From Streptococcus suis YS161 (GTDB lineage Bacteria; Bacillota; Bacilli; Lactobacillales; Streptococcaceae): a stretch of 37,930 nt of DNA. Below the pieces are notes generated by a model. That model made no database searches. It was not told the DNA's origin and worked only from the letters and a program-made list of their open reading frames with translations. The stretch covers positions 1 to 37,930 of the forward strand of contig NZ_ASCA01000083.1 in the NCBI RefSeq assembly GCF_002760245.1. The letters are read 5' to 3'. Positions 8,071 to 16,958 of the stretch are shown here, piece by piece (within the stretch, counting starts at the first letter, position 1; each line of letters begins with the position of its first letter). Position numbers and translations under genes: made by a program.

Positions 8071-10146
8071 GTGAAAAAAAGAAAGAACAAGCCTTTGGAA
8101 CACGATGGAAATTTTATTTCCCTTCGTTTAAATATTTTATTTTCTATCGTGATTTTTCTTTTCCTAGTTTTGATATTGCGTCTGGCAGACATGCAGATCA
8201 TCAATCATGATTTTTATAGTAATAAGCTGTCTACTGCCAGTCAGAAAATCATCAGCAATGGCTCTATCCGTGGGCAGATTTACGATGCACAGGGAAAACC
8301 TTTGGTTGAAAACGAGATTCAGCAGGTTGTCTCCTTCACACGTTCCAACAAGATGTCTGCTCAGGAAATGAAAGAAGTAGCTAATAAACTCTTGCAGTGG
8401 GTCAATGTGTCGGACGTAACAATTACTCAACGTGATAAGGCAGACTATTATTTGGCGGATGAAGAAGTTTATCGTCAGGTAGTCGAGGCCTTGCCAGAAG
8501 ATAAAAAATACGATTCTGATGGCAACTACCTGAGTGAATCGACAATTTATTCTAATGCGGTTGATAGTATCCCTGCTGAAGCATTACAATATTCTGAGCA
8601 AGATAGCAAGGCGATTGAACTGTTCAAGCAGATGAATGGTGCTACTTACTTCTCTACTGTTAATTTGGTAACAGATACTCTAACTGCTGAACAGGTTGCT
8701 CATATCGTAGCCAATGAAAGTCAACTTCCAGGCGTTTCAACGACTAACAACTGGAAACGGACGATTTTGCCAACTTCCCTCAGCTCTATTATTGGTACTG
8801 TAACGAGTGAGCAGGCTGGTTTGCCTGCGGAAGATGCGGAGTACTATCTCTCCAAGGGCTACTCATCAAATGACCGTGTGGGAACTGCCTACCTCGAGAA
8901 ACAATATGAAGAAGTCTTGCAAGGTCAACGTGAGAAAAAACAAATCAACCTAGATCGAAATGGCAATGTCGAAAGTATTGAGACAATCCAAGAAGGGCAG
9001 CAGGGAAATAATATTAAACTGACCATTGATTTAGCCTTTCAAGATGGGGTCAATGCTATTTTGAAAAAATACTTTGAAAGTGAGCTAGCTACTGGTAGTG
9101 CACTTTACTCGGAAGGGGTTTATGCAGTCGCATTGGAACCTTCAACAGGTGCGGTGCTTGCCATGTCTGGATACAGTCATGAAAAAGGAGCAGGTAGCAT
9201 AACAGAAGATGCCCTTGGTACTATTACAAGTGTTTTCACACCAGGTTCCATCGTCAAAGGAGCGACAATCAGCTCTGGTTGGGAAAATGGAGTTATCAGT
9301 GGCAATCAAGTGCAGTTAGACGAACCAATCTATTTTGCAGGTTCAGCACCAATTACATCTTGGTATGGGGCCTATGGTAGTTTTAATATTGATGCGACAG
9401 AGGCTCTGGAATATTCTTCTAACGTCTACATGGTTAAGATTGCCTTAGGACTACTTGGTCAGACCTATTCAGCTAACATGTATTTGAATGATGGCGATAC
9501 ATTGACAAATGCCATGACTAAGCTTCGTTCGACTTTTGCAGAGTATGGTTTAGGTGCGTCAACAGGTATTGACCTGCCACTCGAATCTACAGGATTTTTA
9601 CCGGAAGAGTATTCGACAGCCAACTTTATTACCAACGCTTTTGGACAGTTTGATAACTATACACCGATGCAGATGGCACAGTATGCAGCGACCATTGCGA
9701 ATAATGGAACACGGATTTCTCCACACCTCGTTGAGGGAATTTATGGGAATAATGCCCAAGGTGGTTTGGGAGAATTAATTGAAACCGTATCTGGTAAGGA
9801 GATGAATCAGGTTAATATTTCCGCTGAAGATATGTCTCTTCTTCGTCAAGGTTTCTACCAAGTTGTCAATGGTAGTGGGCGCTTTAATACAGGTAGTGCT
9901 ATCGGTCGTGGTGCGGCTGTGACCATCAGTGCCAAGACTGGTACAGCCGAAACCTATACAACGACAGCTTCTGGGGATGTGGTTACTGCGGTCAATACCA
10001 ACGTTGTTGCTTATGCACCTAGTGATAATCCTCAAATTGCGGTAGCAGTTGTCCTACCAAATTTGACCAATCAAAGTTCAACAACTACTAAGACAATTAC
10101 TCAAGAAATTATCAATTTATATCAATCACTTCACCCAATGAATTAA
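8071..10146 (+). CDS. pbp2b: Penicillin-binding protein 2b, class B transpeptidase
   Basis: The 691-residue enzyme cross-links peptidoglycan during side-wall growth and is a main beta-lactam target in streptococci. It has a short cytoplasmic tail, one membrane anchor (about 24-45), a dimerisation/pedestal region, and a transpeptidase domain with the active-site motif SIVK (Ser393-Lys396), SSN (449-451) and KTG (622-624, followed by TAET). The start codon is GTG; the protein then begins KKRKNK as in relatives. It lies 8 nt before recR. No resistance-type change can be called without a reference. Confidence 0.95.
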   Translation: MKKRKNKPLEHDGNFISLRLNILFSIVIFLFLVLILRLADMQIINHDFYSNKLSTASQKIISNGSIRGQIYDAQGKPLVENEIQQVVSFTRSNKMSAQEMKEVANKLLQWVNVSDVTITQRDKADYYLADEEVYRQVVEALPEDKKYDSDGNYLSESTIYSNAVDSIPAEALQYSEQDSKAIELFKQMNGATYFSTVNLVTDTLTAEQVAHIVANESQLPGVSTTNNWKRTILPTSLSSIIGTVTSEQAGLPAEDAEYYLSKGYSSNDRVGTAYLEKQYEEVLQGQREKKQINLDRNGNVESIETIQEGQQGNNIKLTIDLAFQDGVNAILKKYFESELATGSALYSEGVYAVALEPSTGAVLAMSGYSHEKGAGSITEDALGTITSVFTPGSIVKGATISSGWENGVISGNQVQLDEPIYFAGSAPITSWYGAYGSFNIDATEALEYSSNVYMVKIALGLLGQTYSANMYLNDGDTLTNAMTKLRSTFAEYGLGASTGIDLPLESTGFLPEEYSTANFITNAFGQFDNYTPMQMAQYAATIANNGTRISPHLVEGIYGNNAQGGLGELIETVSGKEMNQVNISAEDMSLLRQGFYQVVNGSGRFNTGSAIGRGAAVTISAKTGTAETYTTTASGDVVTAVNTNVVAYAPSDNPQIAVAVVLPNLTNQSSTTTKTITQEIINLYQSLHPMN

Positions 10147-10154
10147 GGAGGCTT

Positions 10155-10751
10155 ATGCTTTACCCTACACCTATTGCTAAGTTAATTGATAGTTATTCTA
10201 AATTGCCAGGTATCGGTATAAAAACGGCTACCCGTTTAGCTTTTTATACTATTGGCATGGAGGATGATGTCGTTAATGAATTTGCGAAAAATTTATTGGC
10301 AGCCAAGCGAGACCTATCTTATTGCTCTATTTGTGGTAATTTGACAGATCAGGACCCCTGTGCCATTTGCCAGGACTCAACGCGAGACCAATCTACTATT
10401 TTGATTGTAGAGGATAGTCGAGATGTTACAGCCTTGGAAAATATTCAAGAATACCACGGTCTTTACCATGTCTTGCATGGCTTGATTTCTCCCATGAATG
10501 GTATCGGACCAGATGATATTAACTTAAAGACCTTGCTAACTCGTTTGATGGAAAACGAAGTGACAGAAGTCATTGTAGCGACAAATGCAACAGCAGATGG
10601 TGAAGCGACATCCATGTACATCTCACGTGTCTTAAAGCCAGCGGGAATTAAGGTTACTCGCTTGGCACGAGGATTGGCAGTCGGAAGTGACATTGAATAC
10701 GCAGATGAAGTCACCCTCCTTCGTGCCATTGAGAACAGGACAGAATTATAG
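10155..10751 (+). CDS. recR: Recombination mediator RecR
   Basis: The 198-residue protein helps load RecA at gaps with RecO and RecF. It shows the helix-hairpin-helix start [15 protein letters not shown], the four-cysteine zinc finger [16 protein letters not shown], the Toprim domain beginning [11 protein letters not shown], and the C-terminal [18 protein letters not shown]. Full length for the family. It begins 8 nt after pbp2b with a textbook AAGGAGG SD. The pbp2b-recR-ddl-murF order is the usual streptococcal one. Confidence 0.97.
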   Translation: MLYPTPIAKLIDSYSKLPGIGIKTATRLAFYTIGMEDDVVNEFAKNLLAAKRDLSYCSICGNLTDQDPCAICQDSTRDQSTILIVEDSRDVTALENIQEYHGLYHVLHGLISPMNGIGPDDINLKTLLTRLMENEVTEVIVATNATADGEATSMYISRVLKPAGIKVTRLARGLAVGSDIEYADEVTLLRAIENRTEL

Positions 10752-10788
10752 TTTAGGAGACCTTGGTCCGCCCATCAGATAAAAAATA

Positions 10789-10797
10789 TGCTATACT
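10789..10797 (+). promoter_or_regulatory. Extended -10 promoter of ddl
   Basis: TGCTATACT is an extended -10 (TATACT at 10792-10797), 36 nt before the ddl ATG. The -35 region is poor. Confidence 0.5.
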
Positions 10798-10832
10798 AAC
10801 TATAGTTGTTTCGAATTAGAAAAGGAAAAGAT

Positions 10833-11879
10833 ATGTCAAAAGAAACCTTAATTTTACTATATGGTGGTCGTTCAGCTGAGCGCGAAGTATCCGTTTTATC
10901 CGCTGAGAGCGTCATGCGTGCCATCAATTATGATAAATTTTTTGTAAAAACCTATTTCATCACGCAAACTGGGGACTTTATTAAGACGCAGGAATTTACC
11001 CAAACTCCAGCTGCTGATGAAAAACTCATGACCAATGCGACGATTATTGAAGAGCAAAAAATCCGTCCGAGCGATATTTATGAAGAAAATGCAGTTGTTT
11101 TCCCTGTCCTACACGGTCCAATGGGCGAAGACGGCTCTATTCAAGGCTTTTTGGAAGTTCTTCGTATGCCGTATGTGGGCACCAATATCTTGTCTTCAAG
11201 CGTTGCCATGGATAAAATCACTACCAAGCGCGTTCTTGAATCAGCAGGAATCTCCCAAGTACCTTATGTGGCAGTTATTGAGGGTGAAAATATTGACGAA
11301 AAGATTGCAGAGATTGAAGGAAAATTGACTTATCCAGTCTTTGTAAAACCAGCTAATATGGGGTCAAGTGTCGGTATCTCAAAAGCTGAGGATTTAGCTG
11401 GCTTGCGTAAGGCACTTGATCTGGCCTTCAAGTATGACAGCCGTGTCCTCGTTGAGCAGGGTGTTAATGCGCGTGAGATTGAGGTTGGTCTTTTGGGAAA
11501 TGCTGACGTGAAAACGACACTTCCTGGCGAAGTAGTCAAAGACGTTGCCTTTTATGACTACGATGCCAAATACATCGACAACAAAATCACAATGGAAATC
11601 CCAGCTAAGATTGATGAGTCTATCATGGATACCATGCGGGACAATGCTGCCAAGGCCTTTCGTGCTATCGGTGGTTGTGGCCTTTCTCGCTGTGATTTCT
11701 TCCTGACAGAAGACGGAGACATCTTCCTCAACGAGCTCAACACCATGCCAGGTTTTACCCAGTGGTCTATGTATCCACTCCTTTGGGACAATATGGGCTT
11801 GGCTTATCCAGACTTGATTGAAGAGCTTGTTCGTTTGGCCAAGGAAATGTTTGAAAAACGCGAAAGTCACCTCATTTAA
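10833..11879 (+). CDS. ddl: D-alanine--D-alanine ligase
   Basis: The 348-residue ATP-grasp enzyme joins two D-alanines for the peptidoglycan stem. Visible motifs are [13 protein letters not shown] near the start, [18 protein letters not shown], the ATP-binding [15 protein letters not shown], and the metal/substrate region [24 protein letters not shown]. The ATG at 10833 is chosen over an upstream in-frame TTG because it follows AAAGGAAAAG. A strong terminator follows the stop. It feeds MurF, encoded about 2.3 kb downstream. Confidence 0.97.
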   Translation: MSKETLILLYGGRSAEREVSVLSAESVMRAINYDKFFVKTYFITQTGDFIKTQEFTQTPAADEKLMTNATIIEEQKIRPSDIYEENAVVFPVLHGPMGEDGSIQGFLEVLRMPYVGTNILSSSVAMDKITTKRVLESAGISQVPYVAVIEGENIDEKIAEIEGKLTYPVFVKPANMGSSVGISKAEDLAGLRKALDLAFKYDSRVLVEQGVNAREIEVGLLGNADVKTTLPGEVVKDVAFYDYDAKYIDNKITMEIPAKIDESIMDTMRDNAAKAFRAIGGCGLSRCDFFLTEDGDIFLNELNTMPGFTQWSMYPLLWDNMGLAYPDLIEELVRLAKEMFEKRESHLI

Positions 11880-11887
11880 TTATTATC

Positions 11888-11914
11888 AAGATTGGAATCA
11901 TTCCAATCTTTTTT
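11888..11914 (+). terminator. Terminator of ddl
   Basis: AAGATTGGAA (11888-11897) pairs perfectly with TTCCAATCTT (11901-11910) around TCA, followed by a run of Ts. It rules out the in-frame TTG at 11892 as the start of the OsmC-like gene. Confidence 0.85.
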
Positions 11915-11915
11915 C

Positions 11916-11944
11916 TTGCAAAGGTTTGCAAAAAGGAATAAAAT
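11916..11944 (+). promoter_or_regulatory. Promoter of the OsmC-like gene and following ABC genes
   Basis: TTGCAA (11916-11921) and TAAAAT (11939-11944) are 17 bp apart, directly after the ddl terminator. The next gene starts 23 nt after the -10 box. Confidence 0.65.
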
Positions 11945-11966
11945 GGAACAAGTTCTGGAGGTGTTT

Positions 11967-12347
11967 ATGTATCAAACGACAGTAAAAGGGGAAGGTCTGT
12001 TTCAGGCTCTTTCTCAAGGTTATGGCGAACCGGTTCGTACCTTTGGGGTAACGGAGAAGGGTGAGACTCCGGTTAGTCTAGTTAATATTGGCTTAGCTGC
12101 CTGTATCACCATGTGTGTGCAGGGCTACTATGCCAGCCAAGAAGGCAATAAAACCATGCCTGTTCAGGTGGAGAGTCGCTTGGACAATCAGCGTTTTGAG
12201 GTGTTGATTGGAATTGGTGAGTCGGTTTCAGCGCAAAAGCAGAAAGAGATTCTTTCCTATGTGGAAAAGAAATGTAAAGTCAAAGCTCTTTTGAGGAAAG
12301 ACTTGCAGTTTGAGACAAGATTTTATGTCTTAGAAAGTGTGGAGTAA
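11967..12347 (+). CDS. OsmC/Ohr-family protein
   Basis: The 126-residue protein begins MYQTTVKGEGLFQALSQGYGEPVRTFG and has the OsmC-like core SLVNIGLAACITMCVQGYYASQ, with a single conserved cysteine in AACITM. OsmC/Ohr proteins reduce organic peroxides with two cysteines. Here the classical N-terminal reactive cysteine is absent, so peroxidase activity is uncertain. The ATG at 11967 follows TGGAGGTG. The gene ends 1 nt before the permease gene and probably shares its transcript. Confidence 0.78.
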   Translation: MYQTTVKGEGLFQALSQGYGEPVRTFGVTEKGETPVSLVNIGLAACITMCVQGYYASQEGNKTMPVQVESRLDNQRFEVLIGIGESVSAQKQKEILSYVEKKCKVKALLRKDLQFETRFYVLESVE

Positions 12348-12348
12348 G

Positions 12349-13425
12349 ATGTTTTTAGCAATCGAAGAAATGCGACAGAACAAACTGCGTTACGGCTTGA
12401 TTTTAGGATTATTAATCCTGATTTCTTACTTGGTCTTTTTCCTGACTGGTTTGGCTTACGGACTCATGCAGGAAAATAGAACAGCAGTTGATAAATGGCA
12501 GGCAGATTATGTCTTGCTTAATTCAGAAAGCAATCGCCTGATTACAGCATCCAAAATTGATACAGACTTGCTTGACCAGGTGGATGCTAGTGACAAGGCC
12601 CTGATTCGCCAACAGGCAGGAGTTGCATATGTGGATGAAAATGCCATCTTAGACGAAAAAGAAAAGGTAAACATCTTTGCTGTTGAATCAGATAGTTTTA
12701 TCGTTCCAAATATTGTAGAAGGTCGTTTGTATGAAAAAACGGGAGAAGTCCTTGTAGACAAAACCTTGTCAGAGGTAGAAGGTTTTGGGCTAGGTGATGA
12801 AGTCTATCTGTCGGGTACTGACGAAAAAGTGACCATTGTAGGTTATACAGACAATGCTTATTTTGGTGTGGCGCCTGTTGTATATATGGACTTTACGGCA
12901 TTTGCAGAATTGATGCAGGCTGATAAACAACAAGCTGCAACGAGTAATCTTGCCAGTGCCATTGTCGTTCGTGGAGATGTCGCTTCTCTACCAGATGAGC
13001 TGGAAAAAGTTGCTATTGCAGACTTTATTGAAAATCTGCCAGGATATAAGGCGCAAAATATGACTTTTGGTTTTATGATAGGATTCTTGATTGTCATTTC
13101 TGCCATTGTTATTGGTATTTTTATCTTTGTTTTGACAACACAGAAATCTCCGATTTTTGGCTTGATGAAAATTCAAGGTCTTTCAAATGGCTATATTTCA
13201 GGTTCTGTATTGGCTCAAACCTTCCTACTGGCTGGTTTGGGAACCGTCCTTGGATTGGCTGGGACTTATTTGTCATCCCTTGTCTTGCCAAGCGCTGTTC
13301 CATTTGAGAATAACTGGACCTTCTATATTGCAATCGGCCTAGCACTAGTTGTATTTGCCCTATTGGGTGCTAGTTTCTCTGTAGGTTCTATCTTTAAGGT
13401 AGATCCATTACGAAATCTATCTTAG
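12349..13425 (+). CDS. FtsX/MacB-type ABC transporter permease
   Basis: The 358-residue protein has one N-terminal membrane helix (about 17-40), a large outside domain (about 41-235), and three C-terminal helices, with IFGLMKIQGLSNGYISGSVLAQ as the conserved FtsX core. It works with the ATPase encoded 9 nt downstream. Family members move lipids, lipoproteins or peptides, or act as mechanotransmitters. The cargo is unknown. The ATG at 12349 is preferred over an in-frame GTG at 12337 because of GGAG upstream and a 1-nt gap from the OsmC-like gene. Confidence 0.87.
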   Translation: MFLAIEEMRQNKLRYGLILGLLILISYLVFFLTGLAYGLMQENRTAVDKWQADYVLLNSESNRLITASKIDTDLLDQVDASDKALIRQQAGVAYVDENAILDEKEKVNIFAVESDSFIVPNIVEGRLYEKTGEVLVDKTLSEVEGFGLGDEVYLSGTDEKVTIVGYTDNAYFGVAPVVYMDFTAFAELMQADKQQAATSNLASAIVVRGDVASLPDELEKVAIADFIENLPGYKAQNMTFGFMIGFLIVISAIVIGIFIFVLTTQKSPIFGLMKIQGLSNGYISGSVLAQTFLLAGLGTVLGLAGTYLSSLVLPSAVPFENNWTFYIAIGLALVVFALLGASFSVGSIFKVDPLRNLS

Positions 13426-13434
13426 GAGGTTGTT

Positions 13435-14103
13435 ATGAAAACACTTATTTTTGAAAATATTAGTAAGACCTTCCAAGATGGCAGCCAAACCATTACGGCT
13501 CTTAAACCAACAAATTTTAGCATTGAAGAAGGCGAATTTGTTGCCATCATTGGACCATCTGGTTCTGGGAAGTCAACATTTTTGACCTTGGCGGGTGGTT
13601 TACAAACACCGACAACGGGTCGTGTTTTAATCAATCAGTCGGACTATTCTGATTTACCTGAGAAAAAACGTGCCAAATTGCGCTATAAGGACATTGGTTT
13701 TGTCTTGCAGGCTTCCAATTTGATTCCATTTTTAACAGTCGAAAAACAATTAACCTTGGTTGATAAGGTCAATAAGAAAGCTGAACCGAGCAAGCGAAAC
13801 GAACTCCTATCTGAATTGGGTGTGGACCATCTCAAAAACAAGTTCCCTAAGGATTTGTCAGGCGGAGAACGGCAGCGTGTAGCAATTGCACGTGCACTCT
13901 ACAATGATCCAGCTTTGATTCTAGCTGATGAACCGACAGCCAGTCTAGACAGTAATCGCGCTTTTGAAGTGGTTGAGTTATTAGCTAAGGAAGCCAAAGA
14001 ACGGAACAAATCCATCATCATGGTAACACATGACCAACGCATGATTGAAAAATGCGACAAGGTATATGAGATGAAAGATGGTGTCCTCACTCAAGCTCGG
14101 TAA
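13435..14103 (+). CDS. ABC transporter ATPase (LolD/MacB type), partner of the FtsX permease
   Basis: The 222-residue ATPase has Walker A GPSGSGKST, Q-loop GFVLQASNLIPFLTVEKQL, signature LSGGERQRVAIARAL, Walker B LILADEPTASLD and the switch histidine in MVTHDQRM. This is the size and motif set of the LolD/MacB class that pairs with FtsX-like permeases. It starts 9 nt after the permease with AGGAGG as SD. The operon ends in the hairpin at 14119-14136. Confidence 0.93.
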   Translation: MKTLIFENISKTFQDGSQTITALKPTNFSIEEGEFVAIIGPSGSGKSTFLTLAGGLQTPTTGRVLINQSDYSDLPEKKRAKLRYKDIGFVLQASNLIPFLTVEKQLTLVDKVNKKAEPSKRNELLSELGVDHLKNKFPKDLSGGERQRVAIARALYNDPALILADEPTASLDSNRAFEVVELLAKEAKERNKSIIMVTHDQRMIEKCDKVYEMKDGVLTQAR

Positions 14104-14107
14104 AAAG

Positions 14108-14137
14108 TGGTATAATGAAAAGAGCGAATGCTCTTTT
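14108..14137 (+). terminator. Terminator directly abutting an extended -10 box before murF
   Basis: AAAGAGC (14119-14125) pairs with GCTCTTT (14130-14136) around GAAT and runs into Ts, ending the ABC operon. Just before it, TGGTATAAT (TATAAT at 14111-14116) is an extended -10 for murF. A start near 14123 would lie inside the left arm, so murF transcripts would lack the full hairpin. Confidence 0.65.
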
Positions 14138-14157
14138 TTAGTTTATTGGAGAAAACA

Positions 14158-15519
14158 ATGAAATTAACCCTACACGAAGTCGCTCAGGTCTTGGGCGCAA
14201 AAAATGATATTAGTCTTTATCATGATACAGCACTCAACAAGGTCGAGTTCGACAGTCGCCTTGTCACAACTGGCGACCTCTTTGTTCCCCTCAAGGGAGC
14301 GCGTGACGGTCATGACTTTATTCCTGTGGCTTTTGAAAATGGCTGCGCAGTAACCCTGTCTGAAGTCAGCCTTGATGTTCCTCACATTCTAGTAGAGGAC
14401 TGCTTGGCTGCGCTTCAACAATTAGCGGCCTGCTACCTAGAGAAAACAGGGGTGGAAGTCATTGCTGTGACAGGATCAAACGGAAAAACCACTACCAAGG
14501 ATATGATTCATGATGTCTTGGCGACGACTTACAAGACTTACAAGACACAAGGCAACTATAACAACGAAATTGGTCTGCCTTACACCGTCCTCCATATGCC
14601 TGACGATACCGAAAAACTGGTCTTGGAAATGGGCCAAGACCACTTGGGAGACATTCATCTCCTATCCGAAATTGCCAAACCAAGTCTATCAGTTATTACC
14701 CTTTTTGGTGAAGCGCATCTGGAATTTTTCGGCTCACGAGAAGAGATTGCCAAAGGAAAATTACAGATTGCGGACGGCATGGCAGAGGGAAGTAAATTGC
14801 TGCTCCCAGCAGATCCGATTGCGGATAAGCTCTTGCCGAGCCATGTGGAACTCATTCGCTTCGGTGAACAGGCTGACTTGCAGGTGACCAGTCTGGTCGA
14901 GAGTAAGGATAGCTTGACCTTCACCGTCAACTTTATGGACGGCGACATTTTCCTACCAGTGACAGGTAAGTATAACGCGACCAACGCTATGGTAGCAAGC
15001 TACGTGGGCAAGACCTTGGGTGTGCCAGATGAGGCAATCAAGTCAGCCCTAGCCAGTCTAAACTTGACCCGCAACCGCACCGAGTGGAAGAAGGCGGCAA
15101 ACGGAGCCGACATACTCAGCGATGTCTACAATGCCAATCCAACGGCCATGCGATTGATTTTGGAAACCTTCTCTAGCATTCCAGCCAATGAAGGCGGCAA
15201 GAAAATCGCCGTTTTGGCAGACATGAAAGAACTGGGACACCAGTCTGTTGACCTCCACAATCAGATGATTTTGAGCCTGTCGCCTGAAGTGCTGGATACT
15301 GTTATTTTTTATGGTCAAGATATTGAAGGCCTGGCTCAGCTGGCTAGTCAGATGTTCCCTATTGGTAAGATTTATTTCTTTAGGAAAAATGAAGAAGAGG
15401 ATCAATTTGAAGACTTAGTCAAACAAGTCAAGGAAGTCCTTGGTGGGCAAGATCAAATCCTCTTCAAAGGTTCTAATTCTATGAATCTTGGAAAAGTAGT
15501 GGAAGAATTGGAAAAATAG
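14158..15519 (+). CDS. murF: UDP-MurNAc-tripeptide D-alanyl-D-alanine ligase MurF
   Basis: The 453-residue Mur ligase adds D-Ala-D-Ala to the cell-wall precursor in the cytoplasm. An N-terminal substrate domain is followed by the ATP site TGSNGKT (105-111), YNNEIGLPYT, and the C-terminal domain with NRTEWKK and DVYNANPTAMRL. The ATG at 14158 is chosen because the SD TTGGAGA lies just upstream; an earlier in-frame start would fall in the terminator hairpin. Codons in the body favour C or G at wobble positions, but the last 20 or so codons favour A or T. A second copy of this 3' end lies at 16767-16830. Confidence 0.96.
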   Translation: MKLTLHEVAQVLGAKNDISLYHDTALNKVEFDSRLVTTGDLFVPLKGARDGHDFIPVAFENGCAVTLSEVSLDVPHILVEDCLAALQQLAACYLEKTGVEVIAVTGSNGKTTTKDMIHDVLATTYKTYKTQGNYNNEIGLPYTVLHMPDDTEKLVLEMGQDHLGDIHLLSEIAKPSLSVITLFGEAHLEFFGSREEIAKGKLQIADGMAEGSKLLLPADPIADKLLPSHVELIRFGEQADLQVTSLVESKDSLTFTVNFMDGDIFLPVTGKYNATNAMVASYVGKTLGVPDEAIKSALASLNLTRNRTEWKKAANGADILSDVYNANPTAMRLILETFSSIPANEGGKKIAVLADMKELGHQSVDLHNQMILSLSPEVLDTVIFYGQDIEGLAQLASQMFPIGKIYFFRKNEEEDQFEDLVKQVKEVLGGQDQILFKGSNSMNLGKVVEELEK

Positions 15520-15530
15520 GAGAAATAGAA

Positions 15531-16070
15531 TTGTCAATCCTAGATGAATTGTTTCAACATGAAGATATTCAACCACATTTAATATATAAAGAAATAAAGG
15601 CAAAAGACTATCTTTTAGATGAGGGTCAAGTCTCGCATATGATTTATCTTGTACAGTCAGGTGCATTGAGACTGTGGCATAACCATGACGGAAAAGACAT
15701 CACTATTCAGTTTTTCTTTGAGGGAGATTCGGTTTCGTCTCTTGAAAGTTTTTTAACGAAGACAGAAAGTATTTACAGTCTTCAAGCTATTGAAGATACT
15801 GTGGTTTATTGCCTAAATCGGCAGCTATTTGAAATATTTTTACTAGAACATCCAGAGTATTATCACTCTTTGACAATACTTTTAAGTCAGAAAATGATTA
15901 AATACAACCATCTTTTTCTGTCACGAATAAAAAACTCACCAGAGCAACGATTTTTAGAATTAGTTCAAGAAAAATCAGACCTGTTATGGAGAATTCCAGA
16001 TATTTATTTATCTTCTTATCTAGGAATAACTCCTGTATCACTTTCTAGAATAAAAAAACGACTGACTTAA
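15531..16070 (+). CDS. Crp/Fnr-family transcription regulator
   Basis: The 179-residue protein has an N-terminal cyclic-nucleotide-binding-type beta-barrel (about 20-115; YLVQSGALRLWHN and ITIQFFFEGDSVSSLESF) and a short C-terminal winged helix with IYLSSYLGITPVSLSRIKKRL. There is no cysteine cluster for an iron-sulfur centre, and the key cAMP-binding residues are not obvious, so the signal is unknown. The start is TTG with AGGAGA seven nt upstream. It begins 11 nt after murF with no promoter between, so it is probably read from murF. It lies beside a flavin oxidoreductase gene that may be its target. Confidence 0.85.
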   Translation: MSILDELFQHEDIQPHLIYKEIKAKDYLLDEGQVSHMIYLVQSGALRLWHNHDGKDITIQFFFEGDSVSSLESFLTKTESIYSLQAIEDTVVYCLNRQLFEIFLLEHPEYYHSLTILLSQKMIKYNHLFLSRIKNSPEQRFLELVQEKSDLLWRIPDIYLSSYLGITPVSLSRIKKRLT

Positions 16071-16093
16071 CATTTGTTAATGTCGGTCTTTTT
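16060..16093 (+). terminator. Terminator after the Crp/Fnr gene
   Basis: GACTGACTTAAC (16060-16071) pairs with GTTAATGTCGGTC (16076-16088), with one bulged T and one G-U, around ATTT, followed by TTTTT. The stop codon of the Crp/Fnr gene lies in the left arm. Confidence 0.85.
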
Positions 16094-16110
16094 AGATTGT
16101 AATATACTGG

Positions 16111-16139
16111 TTGTACCTTGAATGATAAACAAGGAACAA
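16111..16139 (+). promoter_or_regulatory. 29-bp inverted repeat upstream of the oxidoreductase gene
   Basis: TTGTACCTTG (16111-16120) and CAAGGAACAA (16130-16139) are inverted repeats with nine of ten pairs and a 9-bp centre. The repeat lies 25 nt before the oxidoreductase start codon, next to a possible -10 (TATACT, 16103-16108). Its symmetry and place fit an operator, perhaps for the Crp/Fnr protein encoded next door. An RNA hairpin is the other reading. Confidence 0.6.
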
Positions 16140-16163
16140 TAAAAAAACAGAGGAGAAATTTCT

Positions 16164-16760
16164 ATGAAAACAACAATTGTCTATAACCATCCCTATGAAA
16201 AATCATATAATCATGCTATTTTGGAAGCTAGTATAGCTGGAGCTCAAAAGGCTGGTAGTCAAGTGCAGGTCATTGACTTAGATGTAGAAAAGTTTAATCC
16301 TGTGATGACTAGCGAAGATTTGCTAGGATTTGTGAAACATCAGCAGATAGATCCACAAGCACAGGCCTATTCAAAGCATATCGGAGAATCAGATCATCTC
16401 ATCTTGATTTTTCCAATATGGTGGGAATTGATGCCAGCGATGATGAAAGGGTTCATTGACAAAGTTATTTTTCCAGGAGCATTTTATGATTACAAACCAA
16501 ATGGTTATAGTATGCAGGTGCGACATGAGAAGTTAAAAACCATTACCATTATCACAACCATGAATACCCCTAAATTTTTGTATCGACTCATTTATGGTAA
16601 TGCTATTAAAAATGCGTTAGTCAAGGGAACATTTCAGAAGACAGGCTACAAAGATGTGAAATGGATGAGTTATAACATGGTAAAAATGGTTGATGATAGG
16701 AAAAGAAAATCTTGGTTGGAGCAGATTGAAAAACGGATTTATCAGCGTGTTCAACAGTAA
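16164..16760 (+). CDS. NAD(P)H-dependent flavodoxin-fold oxidoreductase (KefF/YwrO/NQO-like)
   Basis: The 198-residue protein matches the flavodoxin_2 family: start MKTTIVYNHPYEKSYNHAIL binds FMN or FAD phosphate, LILIFPIWWELMPAMMKGFIDKVIFPGAFY is the family signature, and a late KTGYKDVKWMSYNMVK follows. Relatives reduce quinones or electrophiles using NAD(P)H. The SD GAGGAGA is 8-14 nt upstream. It has its own promoter region with a long inverted repeat, and the Crp/Fnr gene ends in a terminator before it. Together the two genes look like a sensor plus detoxifying enzyme. Confidence 0.87.
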   Translation: MKTTIVYNHPYEKSYNHAILEASIAGAQKAGSQVQVIDLDVEKFNPVMTSEDLLGFVKHQQIDPQAQAYSKHIGESDHLILIFPIWWELMPAMMKGFIDKVIFPGAFYDYKPNGYSMQVRHEKLKTITIITTMNTPKFLYRLIYGNAIKNALVKGTFQKTGYKDVKWMSYNMVKMVDDRKRKSWLEQIEKRIYQRVQQ

Positions 16761-16766
16761 CAAGTC

Positions 16767-16830
16767 AAATCGCCTTAAAGGCTCCAATTCCATGAACCTT
16801 GGAAAAGTGGTGGAAGCAATAGAAAAGTAA
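16767..16830 (+). repeat. Orphan second copy of the murF 3' end
   Basis: From AAAGGC at 16777 to TAA at 16830 the bases encode KGSNSMNLGKVVEAIEK-stop. The intact murF ends KGSNSMNLGKVVEELEK-stop. About 44 of 54 bases match, and most differences are silent third positions. A few more bases upstream (TCAAATC) also match with a 1-nt gap. This copy has no start and is a remnant. It lies just before a terminator that was probably the original murF terminator. Confidence 0.9.
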
Positions 16831-16837
16831 TAAGAAT

Positions 16838-16886
16838 ATGATTGAATTTCTTTTGCAAAAATGCGGAGAAGTTCAATCATTTTTAT
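16838..16886 (+). terminator. Probable original murF terminator
   Basis: ATGATTGAA (16838-16846) pairs with TTCAATCAT (16872-16880), followed by TTTTATTT. A further TTTC/GAA pairing may extend the stem. The loop is long (about 25 nt). It lies 8 nt after the stop codon of the orphan murF tail. Confidence 0.6.
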
Positions 16887-16898
16887 TTGTTCGAGACC

Positions 16899-16927
16899 TT
16901 GAAAAATATGTCTACATTTTATAAAAT
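16899..16927 (+). promoter_or_regulatory. Promoter of the zinc-knuckle/coiled-coil gene
   Basis: TTGAAA (16899-16904) and TAAAAT (16922-16927) are 17 bp apart, 32 nt before the start codon at 16959. Confidence 0.7.
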
Positions 16928-16958
16928 ATATTATAACAATATACAAAAAGAGGTTGAG

